22,818 bases of DNA from Oscillospiraceae bacterium (GTDB taxonomy: Bacteria; Bacillota; Clostridia; Oscillospirales; Oscillospiraceae). Shown piece by piece: positions 1 through 7,465 of this stretch. The position numbers and the translations under genes were made by a program. The notes beneath the pieces were generated by a model, which was not told the DNA's origin, ran no database searches, and saw only the letters and a program-made list of their open reading frames with translations. Position 1 is the first letter of the stretch. Each line of letters starts with the position of its first letter. The stretch lies in NCBI GenBank assembly GCA_016302405.1, contig JAEDNR010000022.1, forward strand, positions 1 to 22,818, in the 5' to 3' direction.

Positions 1-146
1 ATGACCCGGTGGAAGATCAGGCCGTCATAGTAATTGTGATTGCACAGGTCGATGAAATTGCGGACGCTCTCCGGGGCTTTGTCCGGGTACAGCTCACCGC
101 TGATGACACCGCCGTTTTCCATGGTAATGGTAAATGTAGGATTCAT
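1..146 (-). CDS. Cyclophilin-type peptidyl-prolyl isomerase (5' part, cut by window edge)
   Basis: Reading leftward from an ATG at 146, the 48 visible codons begin MNPTFTITMENGGVISGEL and continue through a stretch ending FHRV. This is the N-terminal strand pair of bacterial cyclophilins: a short peptide mimicking substrate (ENGG), the PDKAPESVRNF segment and the start of the conserved FHRV active-site motif, whose Arg is catalytic in the family. The family catalyses cis-trans isomerisation of X-Pro bonds. No signal peptide is visible, so this is likely the cytoplasmic form. An AGGAGAG ribosome binding site lies 7-8 bases upstream, overlapping the 3' end region of smpB; only one base separates smpB's stop from this start, so the two are almost certainly co-translated. 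The remainder lies outside the window. Confidence 0.9.
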   Translation of the reverse strand, partial: MNPTFTITMENGGVISGELYPDKAPESVRNFIDLCNHNYYDGLIFHRV

Positions 147-147
147 A

Positions 148-618
148 TTAATATCTCTCCTTCATGGCCCGATCGATCTGACGCTTGGCGTCCCGGTCTG
201 CCGCGGCCTGTCGTTTATCATATAGTTTTTTGCCCTTACACAGGCCAACCTTGACCTTGACCCGGCTGCCCTTAAAGTACACGGACAGAGGAATCAATGC
301 GTAGCCGTCCTGCTTTACTTTCCCAAAAAGCCGCATAATCTCACGCTTGTGCATCAGCAGCTTTCTCGGGCGCCGGGGATCCCGGTTAAAGATATTGCCA
401 TGGTCATAGGGTGAGATGTGCATCTGGTTCAGGAGCAGCTCACCGTCCTTGATGCCGCACCAGGCATCCTTCAGATTGAGCGTGCCTGCCCGGATGGATT
501 TGACCTCGGTTCCGGTAAGGGCGATACCGGCCTCCATCTCCTCCTCAACGAAGTATTCATGGTAGGCTTCCCGGTTTCTTGCCATGACCTTGATGCTTTC
601 TTTTTCCAGACGACTCAC
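148..618 (-). CDS. smpB: SsrA-binding protein SmpB
   Basis: SmpB binds tmRNA and delivers it to stalled ribosomes for trans-translation. The 156-residue frame carries family hallmarks: ARNREAYHEYF near residue 13, the EAGIALTGTEVKSIRAG strand (about 28-45), the HISPYDHGN segment, RKLLMHKREI, and a C-terminal basic tail with DKR and RDAKRQIDRA, the helix that mimics mRNA in the decoding site. Length fits the family (about 150-160). The start is uncertain. The GTG at 618 overlaps its own GGGGAGGT, too close for a normal ribosome binding site. The ATG at codon 12 (585) would cut into the conserved KVxxxN segment. A CTG at codon 4 sits 8 bases after GGAGG. The gene follows a HAD hydrolase on the same strand and leads directly into the prolyl isomerase. 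Confidence 0.95.
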   Translation of the reverse strand: MSRLEKESIKVMARNREAYHEYFVEEEMEAGIALTGTEVKSIRAGTLNLKDAWCGIKDGELLLNQMHISPYDHGNIFNRDPRRPRKLLMHKREIMRLFGKVKQDGYALIPLSVYFKGSRVKVKVGLCKGKKLYDKRQAAADRDAKRQIDRAMKERY

Positions 619-637
619 CTCCCCTGCCGTGCTTTCA

Positions 638-1315
638 TTATACCATAGTTGTCAAGCCGTCAAACAGGAATCGGCCCAATTCTTCCGGTGTTTGGAAAGA
701 ATAATCGCACAACCGGGTCATCTCCGCGGTGATTTCCGGAAAGTTCTTTCGGCTCCAGGCCGCGAAAGCAATGGGAACGGATGCCTTGCTTGCCATCACC
801 CAGGCAGGCTTCATATCATCTACCACCAGCAGTTGGTTGGGTGCGAGGCTGTATTTTACCATAATCTGCTCCAGGGGCCAGGTACTGGGCTTGCGCAGTT
901 TCTCCGGCAGATCCCAGCCGTAAATGTCATCGGGGAGGATGCCGAAATGGGTGCGGTAATCCCGGCTGATGTTTTCATTGCAGGAGTGAGAGACAACACA
1001 GACAATGCCGCCCAGCGCTTTCTGGCGGCGGATGACATCCCCGATGCCGGGAAAGGGGTCTGGAATGTGGGTTCTTATATAGCGCTGCCAGCCATGGTAT
1101 TCATCCTCAATTTCCTGCTCGGTAAAACCGTACCATTGCCGGCACATATCGGCAAAGCCCAGGCGATAGCAGCCGTCGGTATATTCCCGAAGCGTGATCT
1201 TCGTGCCCGGGCGGAAAGAATCGAGAATCTGGCAGAAAAAGGGATAATTGACGGTAGCTTCGCTTTGAACCACAGTATCGTCATGGTCCAGCACCAGACA
1301 TGGAAATTTCAGCAT
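638..1315 (-). CDS. HAD-superfamily hydrolase (phosphatase-like)
   Basis: The 225-residue protein opens with LVLDHDDTVVQSE, the HAD motif I DxDxT: the first Asp is the nucleophile and the second the acid/base. CVVSHSCN (about 104-111) fits motif II (a Ser at the end of a strand), Lys in the RKPSTWP segment (about 142-148) fits motif III, and LLVVDDMKPAW (about 159-169) is motif IV with paired Asp for magnesium. A helical cap lies between motifs I and II, as in beta-phosphoglucomutase/phosphoglycolate phosphatase-like members. The substrate cannot be inferred. The start ATG at 1315 has GGGAGG six bases upstream. It is 19 bases from smpB on the same strand, so co-transcription is likely. It is a soluble cytoplasmic enzyme with no signal peptide. 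Confidence 0.88.
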   Translation of the reverse strand: MLKFPCLVLDHDDTVVQSEATVNYPFFCQILDSFRPGTKITLREYTDGCYRLGFADMCRQWYGFTEQEIEDEYHGWQRYIRTHIPDPFPGIGDVIRRQKALGGIVCVVSHSCNENISRDYRTHFGILPDDIYGWDLPEKLRKPSTWPLEQIMVKYSLAPNQLLVVDDMKPAWVMASKASVPIAFAAWSRKNFPEITAEMTRLCDYSFQTPEELGRFLFDGLTTMV

Positions 1316-1414
1316 AGTCGCCTCCCGAAAACTTATTCAAAATACGATAGAGATTAGATCAGCAACGCGGCAAATTGGAATTTGAAGAGGGAAGTGCGGG
1401 CCCCGAACAACACT

Positions 1415-1581
1415 GTCATTCCGAACCAGTGCGCACACTGGTGTGGGAATCTCCATCGAATTCCGGGCAGCCTATCGTCATACATACCGCTCTTTTGCAC
1501 CATTTCCATAGTTTGTTAACGAAAAGTGGTGCTTCTAACCGGGGGATTGCCACGCCAGTTTGCGAACTGGCTCGCAATGAC
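1415..1581. repeat. Paired REP-like hairpin repeat, copy 1
   Basis: Two hairpin units face each other. The left unit (1415-1454) begins GTCATTCCGAACCAGTG, has a four-base loop CGCA, and returns with CACTGGT and GGGAAT. The right unit (1541-1581) reads GGGGGATTGCC, then GCCAGTT, TGCG loop, AACTGGC, and ends CGCAATGAC. The left unit and the complement of the right unit are near-identical, so the whole is also an inverted repeat with about 85 bases of unique sequence between. A second pair of the same type lies at 17677-17802. Repeats of this kind are dispersed in intergenic regions of Clostridia; copy number in this genome is not known. Confidence 0.75.
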
Positions 1582-1811
1582 CGGGAATTCGATAAATTCC
1601 GATTTGTAGCGCCACAGAACGATACCGAGCGGGTCAGGTTGGGAGCGATTACAGACCACACTCGTCACGACTTGGCCGCCCGCCCTGCGGGCAAATTCCA
1701 ATTGGTCTCTTTATTGCGTTATCCCATAAGTTTTTCTACATTATAACAGGAAAATCGGAGAAAGACAACAAAAGAATTCCTTACGAAACCACTCCGGTCA
1801 AACGCTGCAAA

Positions 1812-1836
1812 CCCCCGCGTGAAAGTCACGCGGGGG
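1812..1836 (-). terminator. Hairpin terminator after oxidoreductase gene
   Basis: A perfect 11-base-pair GC-rich stem, CCCCCGCGTGA with its complement and a three-base loop, lies just past the stop of the oxidoreductase. On the minus strand it is followed only by TTTGC, a weak T-run, so termination is likely but perhaps incomplete. Confidence 0.6.
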
Positions 1837-1843
1837 CGAAATG

Positions 1844-3100
1844 CTATACTTTTTCCAGGAGAGACGCCCGGAAGTCTGCCATATCCACAGTCTTTCCGGT
1901 GAGACGGGACTGCTCCAGAGCGCAGGCCATAAGGTGACTTTCCACACTGCGGGAAATGGAGCTGCGGGATTCCCTGCCCGGATTTTGAAGTCCTTCGGTA
2001 AAGTCCTCCATGACCCCCGCGTCTCCGCCGCCGTGGCCGCTGGGGCCGGTACGGACGTTGATAACCCTGGAGTCAAAGCTTTCTGCCTGATTGGCGGTAA
2101 ATCTTGTGACGATGATCTGCCGCTTTCCGTCATCGGCTTCGATTTCCCCGTGTTCGCACATGATGTGGATATTCCGGTGGATGCCGTTGGTCTGGGCGGT
2201 AAGGGAGAAAGTGGCAGTCACACCATTTTCGAATTCCAGGATCATGCTCATATGGTCGCAGACATTGTTGTCGCACCGGAAAACGCAGCGGCCATAGGGG
2301 CCTTCCCGCAGCGCTTTATCCAGGGCAGCCTCGTTCTGCTCCAAACACACCACATCCGCGGGCCATTGGCCCAGAAGCGGCGTATAGACCCGGTAGGCAT
2401 TAAAGCGGCACTTATCCGCAGCCGGGCAGTCGCAGCACCTCTCCCCTGCCCCCTGGGGTGCGTTTTCAGAGCGGAAGAAGCTCAGTCCGCCAAAAGCAGA
2501 GACCTTGGTGCAGTGGGACCCGGAGAGCCACAGCAGAATATCCAGGTCGTGGCAGCTCTTTTGCATGATAATGGGACTGGACAGGCGGTCATTGCGCCAG
2601 TTGCCCCGGACAAAGGAATGCGCCATATGGAAATTGCCGATATTTTCCGAGTGTTTGATGGCAACAATTTTCCCCAGCTCTCCTGAGTCCACGATCTGCT
2701 TCAGGGTGCCGAAGAAGTTGGTATAGCGCAGTACATGGCAGACTGTGATCCGCCTGCCCAGGGCGTTGGCTTTCTCCTCGATGGCGATGCACTCCCGGGG
2801 GTCCGGAGAAATGGGCTTTTCCAGGAGAATGTCATAGCCACAGTCAAGCGCGGCCATGGTGTGACCGAAGTGATCCCGGTCCATAGTGGCAATGATGGCC
2901 GCATCGGCGATTTTCCCCAGGGAAAGGAGCTCCAGGCCGTCGGAAAAGCGCATGGAAACCGGTACTCCAAGCTTTTCTCCCGCGTCCGCCAGCCGGTCAG
3001 GCCGCTTTTCCGCTACCGCCGCAATCTCGATTCCATGTTCTGCCGCCCAGGCGCCGTAGGTCATTCCCCGGGAGCCTGCGCCGATGAGAATGTATTTCAT
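1844..3100 (-). CDS. Gfo/Idh/MocA-family NAD(P)-dependent oxidoreductase
   Basis: The N-terminus has a Rossmann dinucleotide-binding fold (MKYILIGAGSRG) and the family's diagnostic LLEKPIS (EKP motif, about residue 94-100). A C-terminal alpha/beta domain follows with HVLRYTNFF (about 120) and the KSCHDLDILLWLSG segment (about 201-214), where the His/Asp region fits the catalytic site. These enzymes oxidise or reduce sugars, inositols and related polyols, or open glycosidic bonds by a redox route. Residues about 238-250 contain CCDCPAADKC, a cysteine cluster seen in one branch of the family and possibly a metal-binding loop. At 418 residues it matches that longer branch. The ATG at 3100 has a GAGGCGG site; dapA ends 21 bases upstream, so the two probably form an operon. 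The substrate is unknown. Confidence 0.88.
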   Translation of the reverse strand: MKYILIGAGSRGMTYGAWAAEHGIEIAAVAEKRPDRLADAGEKLGVPVSMRFSDGLELLSLGKIADAAIIATMDRDHFGHTMAALDCGYDILLEKPISPDPRECIAIEEKANALGRRITVCHVLRYTNFFGTLKQIVDSGELGKIVAIKHSENIGNFHMAHSFVRGNWRNDRLSSPIIMQKSCHDLDILLWLSGSHCTKVSAFGGLSFFRSENAPQGAGERCCDCPAADKCRFNAYRVYTPLLGQWPADVVCLEQNEAALDKALREGPYGRCVFRCDNNVCDHMSMILEFENGVTATFSLTAQTNGIHRNIHIMCEHGEIEADDGKRQIIVTRFTANQAESFDSRVINVRTGPSGHGGGDAGVMEDFTEGLQNPGRESRSSISRSVESHLMACALEQSRLTGKTVDMADFRASLLEKV

Positions 3101-3121
3101 AGTGCACCGCCTCTTTTGTAT

Positions 3122-4018
3122 TTACCCCACTATAGCACCGAATCCATCTTCCGGCAACAGTTTTTTCAGGATTTCCACTGTTTCCAGGGAAGGGGGCGTC
3201 AGAGGCAGGCGGCAAATGCCGCAGTCATACCCCAGGCGCTTCATGGCGGCTTTTACCGGAATGGGATTGACTTCCCGGAACAGGGCCCGGATCAGGGGAA
3301 GAAGCTTCAGCTGCAGGTCGGAAGCGGTGTCAAAGTCCCCGTCAAGGGCCGCCAATGCCATGGCCTGCACTTCCTCGGGGAAAAGGTTGGAGACAACGGA
3401 GATCACCCCCGCGCCGCCCAGGGCCATTACCGCGGCGGCCTGGTCGTCATTGCCGCTCCAAATAGCAAATTCCGGCGGGCATTCCGCCCGGAGTCTGGCG
3501 ATTTTGGAGATGTCCGGGGAAGCTTCCTTGATTCCCGCGATATTGGGAATCCGGGCAAGCTCCCGGCACACTTCCACGGGAACGTCCAAACCGGTGCGGG
3601 AGGGAACGTTGTACACAATCACAGGGATATGTACCGCGGCGGCAACGGCACTGTAGTGGACCACGAGGCCCTCCGGCGTGGCTTTATTGTAGTAGGGCGT
3701 CACCACCAGCAGGGCGTCCGCTCCGGCCTCCTGAGCAAGACGGCTCAGACTGATGGCGTGGTCCGTGTCATTGGAACCGGTTCCGGCAATGATCGTGCAG
3801 CGATCCCTTAAAAAGCTGCGGGCTCTTCGTATGATTGCCAGCTTTTCCCCGTCGGAAAGGGTTGCGGATTCCCCCGTAGTGCCGCACAGGACCACGGCTC
3901 GGATTCCCGCCTCCAGCTGCCGGCGCAGGAGCTGATCCAGCATGGGATAATTGACGGCTTCTCCCAGGAAAGGAGTGACCAGGGCTGTACACGCCCCGGT
4001 AAAAACAGGTTTTTTCAT
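3122..4018 (-). CDS. dapA: 4-hydroxy-tetrahydrodipicolinate synthase (DapA)
   Basis: DapA condenses pyruvate with aspartate semialdehyde, the first committed step to lysine and diaminopimelate. The 298-residue TIM-barrel shows the expected active site: GTTGES at 46-51, TPYYNK with Tyr110, YNVPSRTG with Tyr136 and Arg141, and the Schiff-base Lys164 in GIKEAS. The C-terminal NPIPVKAAM segment is also standard. The frame is open further upstream to 4180, but the ATG at 4018 has a clean GGAGGT eight bases before it and matches the family start. It is divergent from queA and followed at once by a Gfo/Idh/MocA oxidoreductase. That neighbour is not DapB, so a specialised aldolase of the DapA/NanA superfamily cannot be excluded, although the residues fit DapA well. 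Confidence 0.9.
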   Translation of the reverse strand: MKKPVFTGACTALVTPFLGEAVNYPMLDQLLRRQLEAGIRAVVLCGTTGESATLSDGEKLAIIRRARSFLRDRCTIIAGTGSNDTDHAISLSRLAQEAGADALLVVTPYYNKATPEGLVVHYSAVAAAVHIPVIVYNVPSRTGLDVPVEVCRELARIPNIAGIKEASPDISKIARLRAECPPEFAIWSGNDDQAAAVMALGGAGVISVVSNLFPEEVQAMALAALDGDFDTASDLQLKLLPLIRALFREVNPIPVKAAMKRLGYDCGICRLPLTPPSLETVEILKKLLPEDGFGAIVG

Positions 4019-4067
4019 AGGCTGATACCTCCACGCCAGTCTATGCGCGCCGGACCCGTTTTGTCTG

Positions 4068-4096
4068 TTGCTTTTTTCCGGGAAATCGGTTATACT
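4068..4096 (+). promoter_or_regulatory. Promoter for queA operon
   Basis: A -35 box TTGCTT (4068-4073) and a -10 box TATACT (4091-4096) are separated by 17 bases. The predicted start is about 20-25 bases before the queA start codon. The boxes lie in the divergent gap between dapA and queA. Confidence 0.7.
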
Positions 4097-4125
4097 GAAT
4101 GGACTAAAATACGGAGGAATGCGGT

Positions 4126-5148
4126 GTGAAGACCCATGATTTTTACTATGATCTGCCCCAGGAACTGATCGCCCAGACACCCCTGGAGCGGCGGGACGCT
4201 TCCCGTCTGATGGTGCTGGACCGCCAAAGCGGGGCGATTCGTCACGATCATTTTTATAATATTATCGACTATCTGAATCCCGGGGACTGCCTGGTGATGA
4301 ACGACTCCCGGGTACTCCCAGCCCGGCTTCTGGGCCACCGCCCCACCGGCGGCGTGGTAGAGGTTCTGCTTCTGCGGGACCTGGGGGACAAGTGCTGGGA
4401 GTGCCTGGTAAAGCCCGGTAGAAAGATGCAGCCGGGAAGTACGGTCACCTTTGGAGACGGGGAGCTGACCGCCACGGTCCGGGAGGTTCAGGAGGACGGA
4501 AACCGGATAGTAGAGTTTCACTATGCGGGCATCTTTTTGGAAATCCTTGAGAAACTGGGGAAAATGCCCCTGCCGCCCTACATCAAGGCGGAGCTGTCTG
4601 ACCAGGAGCGGTACCAGACCGTGTATTCCCGGGAGGTGGGGTCTGCCGCCGCGCCCACAGCCGGTCTCCATTTTACCCAGGAACTGCTGGATAAAATCCG
4701 GGCCAAGGGGGTAAAAACGGCTTTTGTCACCCTGCACGTGGGTCTGGGCACCTTCCGCCCGGTGAAAGCCGAGGAAATTACGGACCATCATATGCACGCG
4801 GAGCTTTGCATGATGAATGCGGAAACCGCCGATATCTTAAATGAAACAAGAAAAAACGGCGGGCGGATCGTCTGCGTTGGCACCACCTCCTGCCGCACTC
4901 TGGAATCCCTGGCCTCCGAGGATGGTTCTTTCCGGGCAGGCTCCAAATGGACGGAAATATTCATCTATCCCGGCTATCATTTCCGTGCCATGGATGCTCT
5001 TATCACCAACTTCCACCTGCCGGAGAGCACTCTTGTGATGCTGGTTTCCGCCTTTGCCGGACGGGAGCACGTACTGAACGCGTATGCCGAAGCCGTAAAG
5101 GAGCGCTACCGCTTCTTCTCCTTCGGCGATGCCATGTTTATTCAGTGA
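4126..5148 (+). CDS. queA: S-adenosylmethionine:tRNA ribosyltransferase-isomerase QueA
   Basis: QueA transfers and isomerises the ribosyl part of S-adenosylmethionine onto preQ1-modified tRNA to give epoxyqueuosine. The 340-residue protein begins KTHDFYYDLPQELIAQTPLE, the family's standard opening. It carries RDASRLMVLDR, MNDSRVLPARLLG, SAAAPTAGLHFT (about 169-180) and the C-terminal NFHLPESTLVMLVSAFAG, all near-invariant in QueA. The start is a GTG at 4126, nine bases after GGAGG. The downstream order queA, acetyltransferase, tgt with gaps of 10 and 3 bases indicates one operon. tgt performs the step before QueA in the same pathway, so the operon makes queuosine in GUN-anticodon tRNAs; the preQ1 supply genes are not in this window. 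Confidence 0.97.
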   Translation: MKTHDFYYDLPQELIAQTPLERRDASRLMVLDRQSGAIRHDHFYNIIDYLNPGDCLVMNDSRVLPARLLGHRPTGGVVEVLLLRDLGDKCWECLVKPGRKMQPGSTVTFGDGELTATVREVQEDGNRIVEFHYAGIFLEILEKLGKMPLPPYIKAELSDQERYQTVYSREVGSAAAPTAGLHFTQELLDKIRAKGVKTAFVTLHVGLGTFRPVKAEEITDHHMHAELCMMNAETADILNETRKNGGRIVCVGTTSCRTLESLASEDGSFRAGSKWTEIFIYPGYHFRAMDALITNFHLPESTLVMLVSAFAGREHVLNAYAEAVKERYRFFSFGDAMFIQ

Positions 5149-5158
5149 GGAACAGACT

Positions 5159-5719
5159 ATGAACGCACCTGTAGATGTGACGAATATCCGGATTGAAACG
5201 GACCGGCTGATCCTGCGCTCTTGGCGTCAGGAGGATCTGGAAGATTTTTATGCGTATGCCCGCGTGGATGGTGTAGGGCAGATGGCCGGATGGCAGCCCC
5301 ATGAATCCATAGAAAAATCCCAGGCGATTCTGGACGGTTTTATCCGGGAGAAGAAAACCTTTGCTCTGGAGCTGAAAGGCAGCGGTAAGGTCATTGGCTC
5401 TCTGGGCCTGGAAGCCCGGGATGAAGGCCTGGACATCCCGGAGGAATTGCAGGGCCGGGAAATCGGCTACGTCGTCAGTAAGGATTACTGGGGACGGGGG
5501 TTCATGCCGGAAGCGGTAAAGGCGGTCATTGATTACTGCTTTTCGGTGCTGGGCTTTGACTACCTGCTCTGCGGACATTTTAATTGGAATAACCAGTCCC
5601 GCCGGGTAATTGAAAAGTGCGGGTTTCAGTTTTTGAAAGAAGTTCCTCACGAAACCCGGCTTGGTACAACGGAGCAGGTTAGGCTGTATATCCTCTACAA
5701 TCCGACAAAAGCGAGGTAG
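5159..5719 (+). CDS. GNAT-family N-acetyltransferase (RimJ/RimL-like)
   Basis: The 186-residue protein has the RimJ/RimL layout: IETDRLILRSWRQEDLEDFYAY at the start (about 9-30), a central beta strand with KVIGSLGLEA (about 80-90), EIGYVVSKDYWGRGFMPEAVKAVIDYCF (acetyl-CoA binding, with the GRG pyrophosphate loop at about 114-116), and the NWNNQSRRVIEKCGF helix typical of this group. The family moves acetyl from acetyl-CoA to N-terminal amino groups or small amines; the target here is unknown. The ATG at 5159 was chosen over an in-frame upstream ATG inside queA because GAGG sits about 7 bases before it. It lies between queA and tgt with minimal gaps, so it is co-transcribed with queuosine genes, although a functional link is not shown. 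Confidence 0.88.
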   Translation: MNAPVDVTNIRIETDRLILRSWRQEDLEDFYAYARVDGVGQMAGWQPHESIEKSQAILDGFIREKKTFALELKGSGKVIGSLGLEARDEGLDIPEELQGREIGYVVSKDYWGRGFMPEAVKAVIDYCFSVLGFDYLLCGHFNWNNQSRRVIEKCGFQFLKEVPHETRLGTTEQVRLYILYNPTKAR

Positions 5720-5722
5720 CGT

Positions 5723-6853
5723 ATGTTTGAACTGCTGAAAACCGAAGGCAGAGCCCGCCGGGGCGTATTTACCTGCGCCCACGGCAGCGTGCAGACTCCG
5801 GTGTTCATGAATGTGGGCACCCAGGGAGCCATTAAAGGGGCATTGAGCGCCAAGGACTTAAAGGACATCGGCTGTCAGGTGGAGCTGTCCAATACCTATC
5901 ACCTCCATCTGCGGCCCACGGATACCCTGATCCGGGAAATGGGCGGCCTGCATAAATTCATGACCTGGGACGGCCCCATTCTTACGGACTCCGGCGGATT
6001 TCAGGTGTTCTCCCTGGCGTCCCTGCGGCGGATCAAGGAGGAGGGCGTGTACTTTGCCTCCCATATTGACGGCCGCCGGATCTTCATGGGACCGGAGGAA
6101 AGTATGCAGATCCAGTCCAACCTCGGCTCGGACATCTGCATGGCTTTTGACGAGTGCATCGAAAACCCCGCGCCCCGGGACTATGTGCGCAAAAGCACGG
6201 ACCGGACCTACCGGTGGCTTGCCCGGTGTAAGGCGGAAAACGCCCGCCTGAACGCACTCCCGGGAACCGTGAACTCCACCCAGCAGCTGTGGGGCATCAA
6301 CCAGGGCGGCACCTACCCGGACATTCGGGTGGAGCACATGCAGCGGATCCGGGAGCTGGATCTTCCTGGCTACGCCATCGGCGGACTGGCTGTGGGCGAG
6401 AGTACCCAGGAGATGTACGACATTATCGACGCGGTGGAGCCCTTTATGCCCCAGGACCGGCCCCGGTACCTGATGGGTGTGGGCACGCCCAGTAATATTA
6501 TTGAAGCCGTTGCCCGGGGTGTGGATTTCTTTGACTGCGTCATGCCCGCCCGGAATGCCCGCCACGCAAGGCTCTTTACCTGGGAGGGCGCCATCAATCT
6601 AAAAAATGCCAAGTATCAGTTGGATGCACGGCCCATCGATCCCCAATGTGATTGCCCGGTGTGCCGCCGTTACTCCCGGGCCTATCTGCGGCATCTGTTT
6701 GTGGCGGAGGAAATGCTTGCCATGCGTCTGAGCGTGATGCACAACCTGTATTTTTATAACAATCTGATGCAGCGTATTCGGGATGCCCTGGACGCGGGCA
6801 CTTTCTATGACTTCCGCAGGGAGTATTCCGAAAAGCTTGGCAGAAGAATATAG
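5723..6853 (+). CDS. tgt: tRNA-guanine transglycosylase Tgt
   Basis: Tgt swaps guanine-34 for preQ1 in tRNAs with GUN anticodons. The 376-residue barrel shows TDSGGFQVFSL with the conserved Asp89, the GGLAVGE loop, and FDCVMPARNARHARLFT, whose Asp is the covalent nucleophile in the family. The zinc site is seen as CDCPVC, then RRYSRAYLRHLF, and the later His in VMHNLYFY. Length is standard for bacterial Tgt. The ATG at 5723 lies three bases after the acetyltransferase stop, with GCGAGG inside the end of that gene, which suggests translational coupling. It is followed by yajC, a gene order common in bacteria, but here yajC has its own strong promoter. Confidence 0.97.
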   Translation: MFELLKTEGRARRGVFTCAHGSVQTPVFMNVGTQGAIKGALSAKDLKDIGCQVELSNTYHLHLRPTDTLIREMGGLHKFMTWDGPILTDSGGFQVFSLASLRRIKEEGVYFASHIDGRRIFMGPEESMQIQSNLGSDICMAFDECIENPAPRDYVRKSTDRTYRWLARCKAENARLNALPGTVNSTQQLWGINQGGTYPDIRVEHMQRIRELDLPGYAIGGLAVGESTQEMYDIIDAVEPFMPQDRPRYLMGVGTPSNIIEAVARGVDFFDCVMPARNARHARLFTWEGAINLKNAKYQLDARPIDPQCDCPVCRRYSRAYLRHLFVAEEMLAMRLSVMHNLYFYNNLMQRIRDALDAGTFYDFRREYSEKLGRRI

Positions 6854-6875
6854 AGACAGCCTGAAGAAATACTTC

Positions 6876-6903
6876 TTGCAATTTGCCGATGGAATGATAT
6901 AAT
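6876..6903 (+). promoter_or_regulatory. Promoter for yajC
   Basis: TTGCAA (6876-6881) and a perfect TATAAT (6898-6903) are 16 bases apart. They lie just after the tgt stop and about 30 bases before the yajC start, so yajC can be transcribed independently of the queuosine operon. Confidence 0.75.
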
Positions 6904-6935
6904 AGACCATATCAAACAAAGAAGGGGTTTTTCCA

Positions 6936-7331
6936 ATGCAGAATTTTCTGACGACAACCGCCGCTTCCGGCGCTGGCCTGGGCAGCACAGTTATTATGCT
7001 GGTGCTGATGCTTGCCGTTTTCTACTTCATGCTGATCCGTCCTGAGAACAAGCGGAAGAAGGAAGCCGAGGAAATGCGCTCCGCCGTGAAGACCGGAGAC
7101 CGGATCACCACCATCGGCGGCATTATGGGCACCGTGGTTCACGTTAAGGAAGACCGGGTCGTCCTGGAGACCGGCGCCGACCAGGTCCGTATCGAGATTG
7201 CCAAGTGGGCGATTTCCTCCAACGACACCGCTGACGAGGCTGCCAAGGCTCAGGCTAAGAAAGCCCAGGAAGCCAAGGCAAAGGCCAAGGCTGAAAAGAA
7301 GGCCGGCAAGGCCAGCAAGGACGCACGGTAA
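6936..7331 (+). CDS. yajC: Preprotein translocase subunit YajC
   Basis: YajC is a small membrane protein that associates with the SecDF/SecYEG export machinery. The 131-residue protein has an outside N-terminus, one hydrophobic segment (about 17-35, VIMLVLMLAVFYFMLIRP), the invariant FMLIRPENKRKK junction, then the cytoplasmic KTGDRITTIGGIMGTVV core (about 52-68) and a strand ending QVRIEIAKWAI. The last 35 residues are almost only Ala, Lys, Glu and Gln, a longer low-complexity tail than in many homologues. A GAAGGGG ribosome binding site precedes the ATG. secD and secF do not follow; a terminator does. Confidence 0.93.
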   Translation: MQNFLTTTAASGAGLGSTVIMLVLMLAVFYFMLIRPENKRKKEAEEMRSAVKTGDRITTIGGIMGTVVHVKEDRVVLETGADQVRIEIAKWAISSNDTADEAAKAQAKKAQEAKAKAKAEKKAGKASKDAR

Positions 7332-7373
7332 TCCTGCCATATAAAAAGGGCGCACTGCGACATCTAAAAAAAC

Positions 7374-7407
7374 AAGTCGGTCAACTCGAAACGGAGTTGA
7401 CCGATTT
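7374..7407. terminator. Bidirectional terminator between yajC and ABC permease
   Basis: A stem of about 14 pairs, centred on CGGTCAACTC (7378-7387) and its complement (7394-7403), is flanked on the left by a run of seven A. On the minus strand this gives a hairpin followed by TTGTTTTTTT, a strong terminator for the permease. On the plus strand the T-run is short (TTT), so it may also end yajC less efficiently. The genes converge here. Confidence 0.8.
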
Positions 7408-7465
7408 GCTTTGCAAAAAAACGGCCAGGTGTTTTCGGGATGCATTTTTGTGCTTTCAGGGGCAT

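Larger units (their letters stand above)
1316..1843. other. Gene-free stretch with repeats
   Basis: No convincing gene lies in these 528 bases. The stretch holds the paired-hairpin repeat at 1415-1581. It also has a separate inverted pair, AATTGGAATTTG at 1373-1384 and its complement at 1692-1703, that brackets the repeat like the ends of a larger element. A small GC hairpin (GCCCGC/GCGGGC) sits near 1678-1692, and a terminator-like hairpin at 1812-1836. Open frames here are short, overlap the repeats and have no recognisable product. Confidence 0.6.

Noticed and set aside
1375..1746. Open frames within the repeat region after the HAD gene
   Set aside because: They span the hairpin repeats and show no recognisable domain or convincing ribosome binding site.
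7255..7328. Repetitive Ala/Lys-rich coding tail of yajC as a DNA repeat
   Set aside because: It is a low-complexity protein tail using mixed GCC/AAG/AAA codons and has no exact repeat unit.
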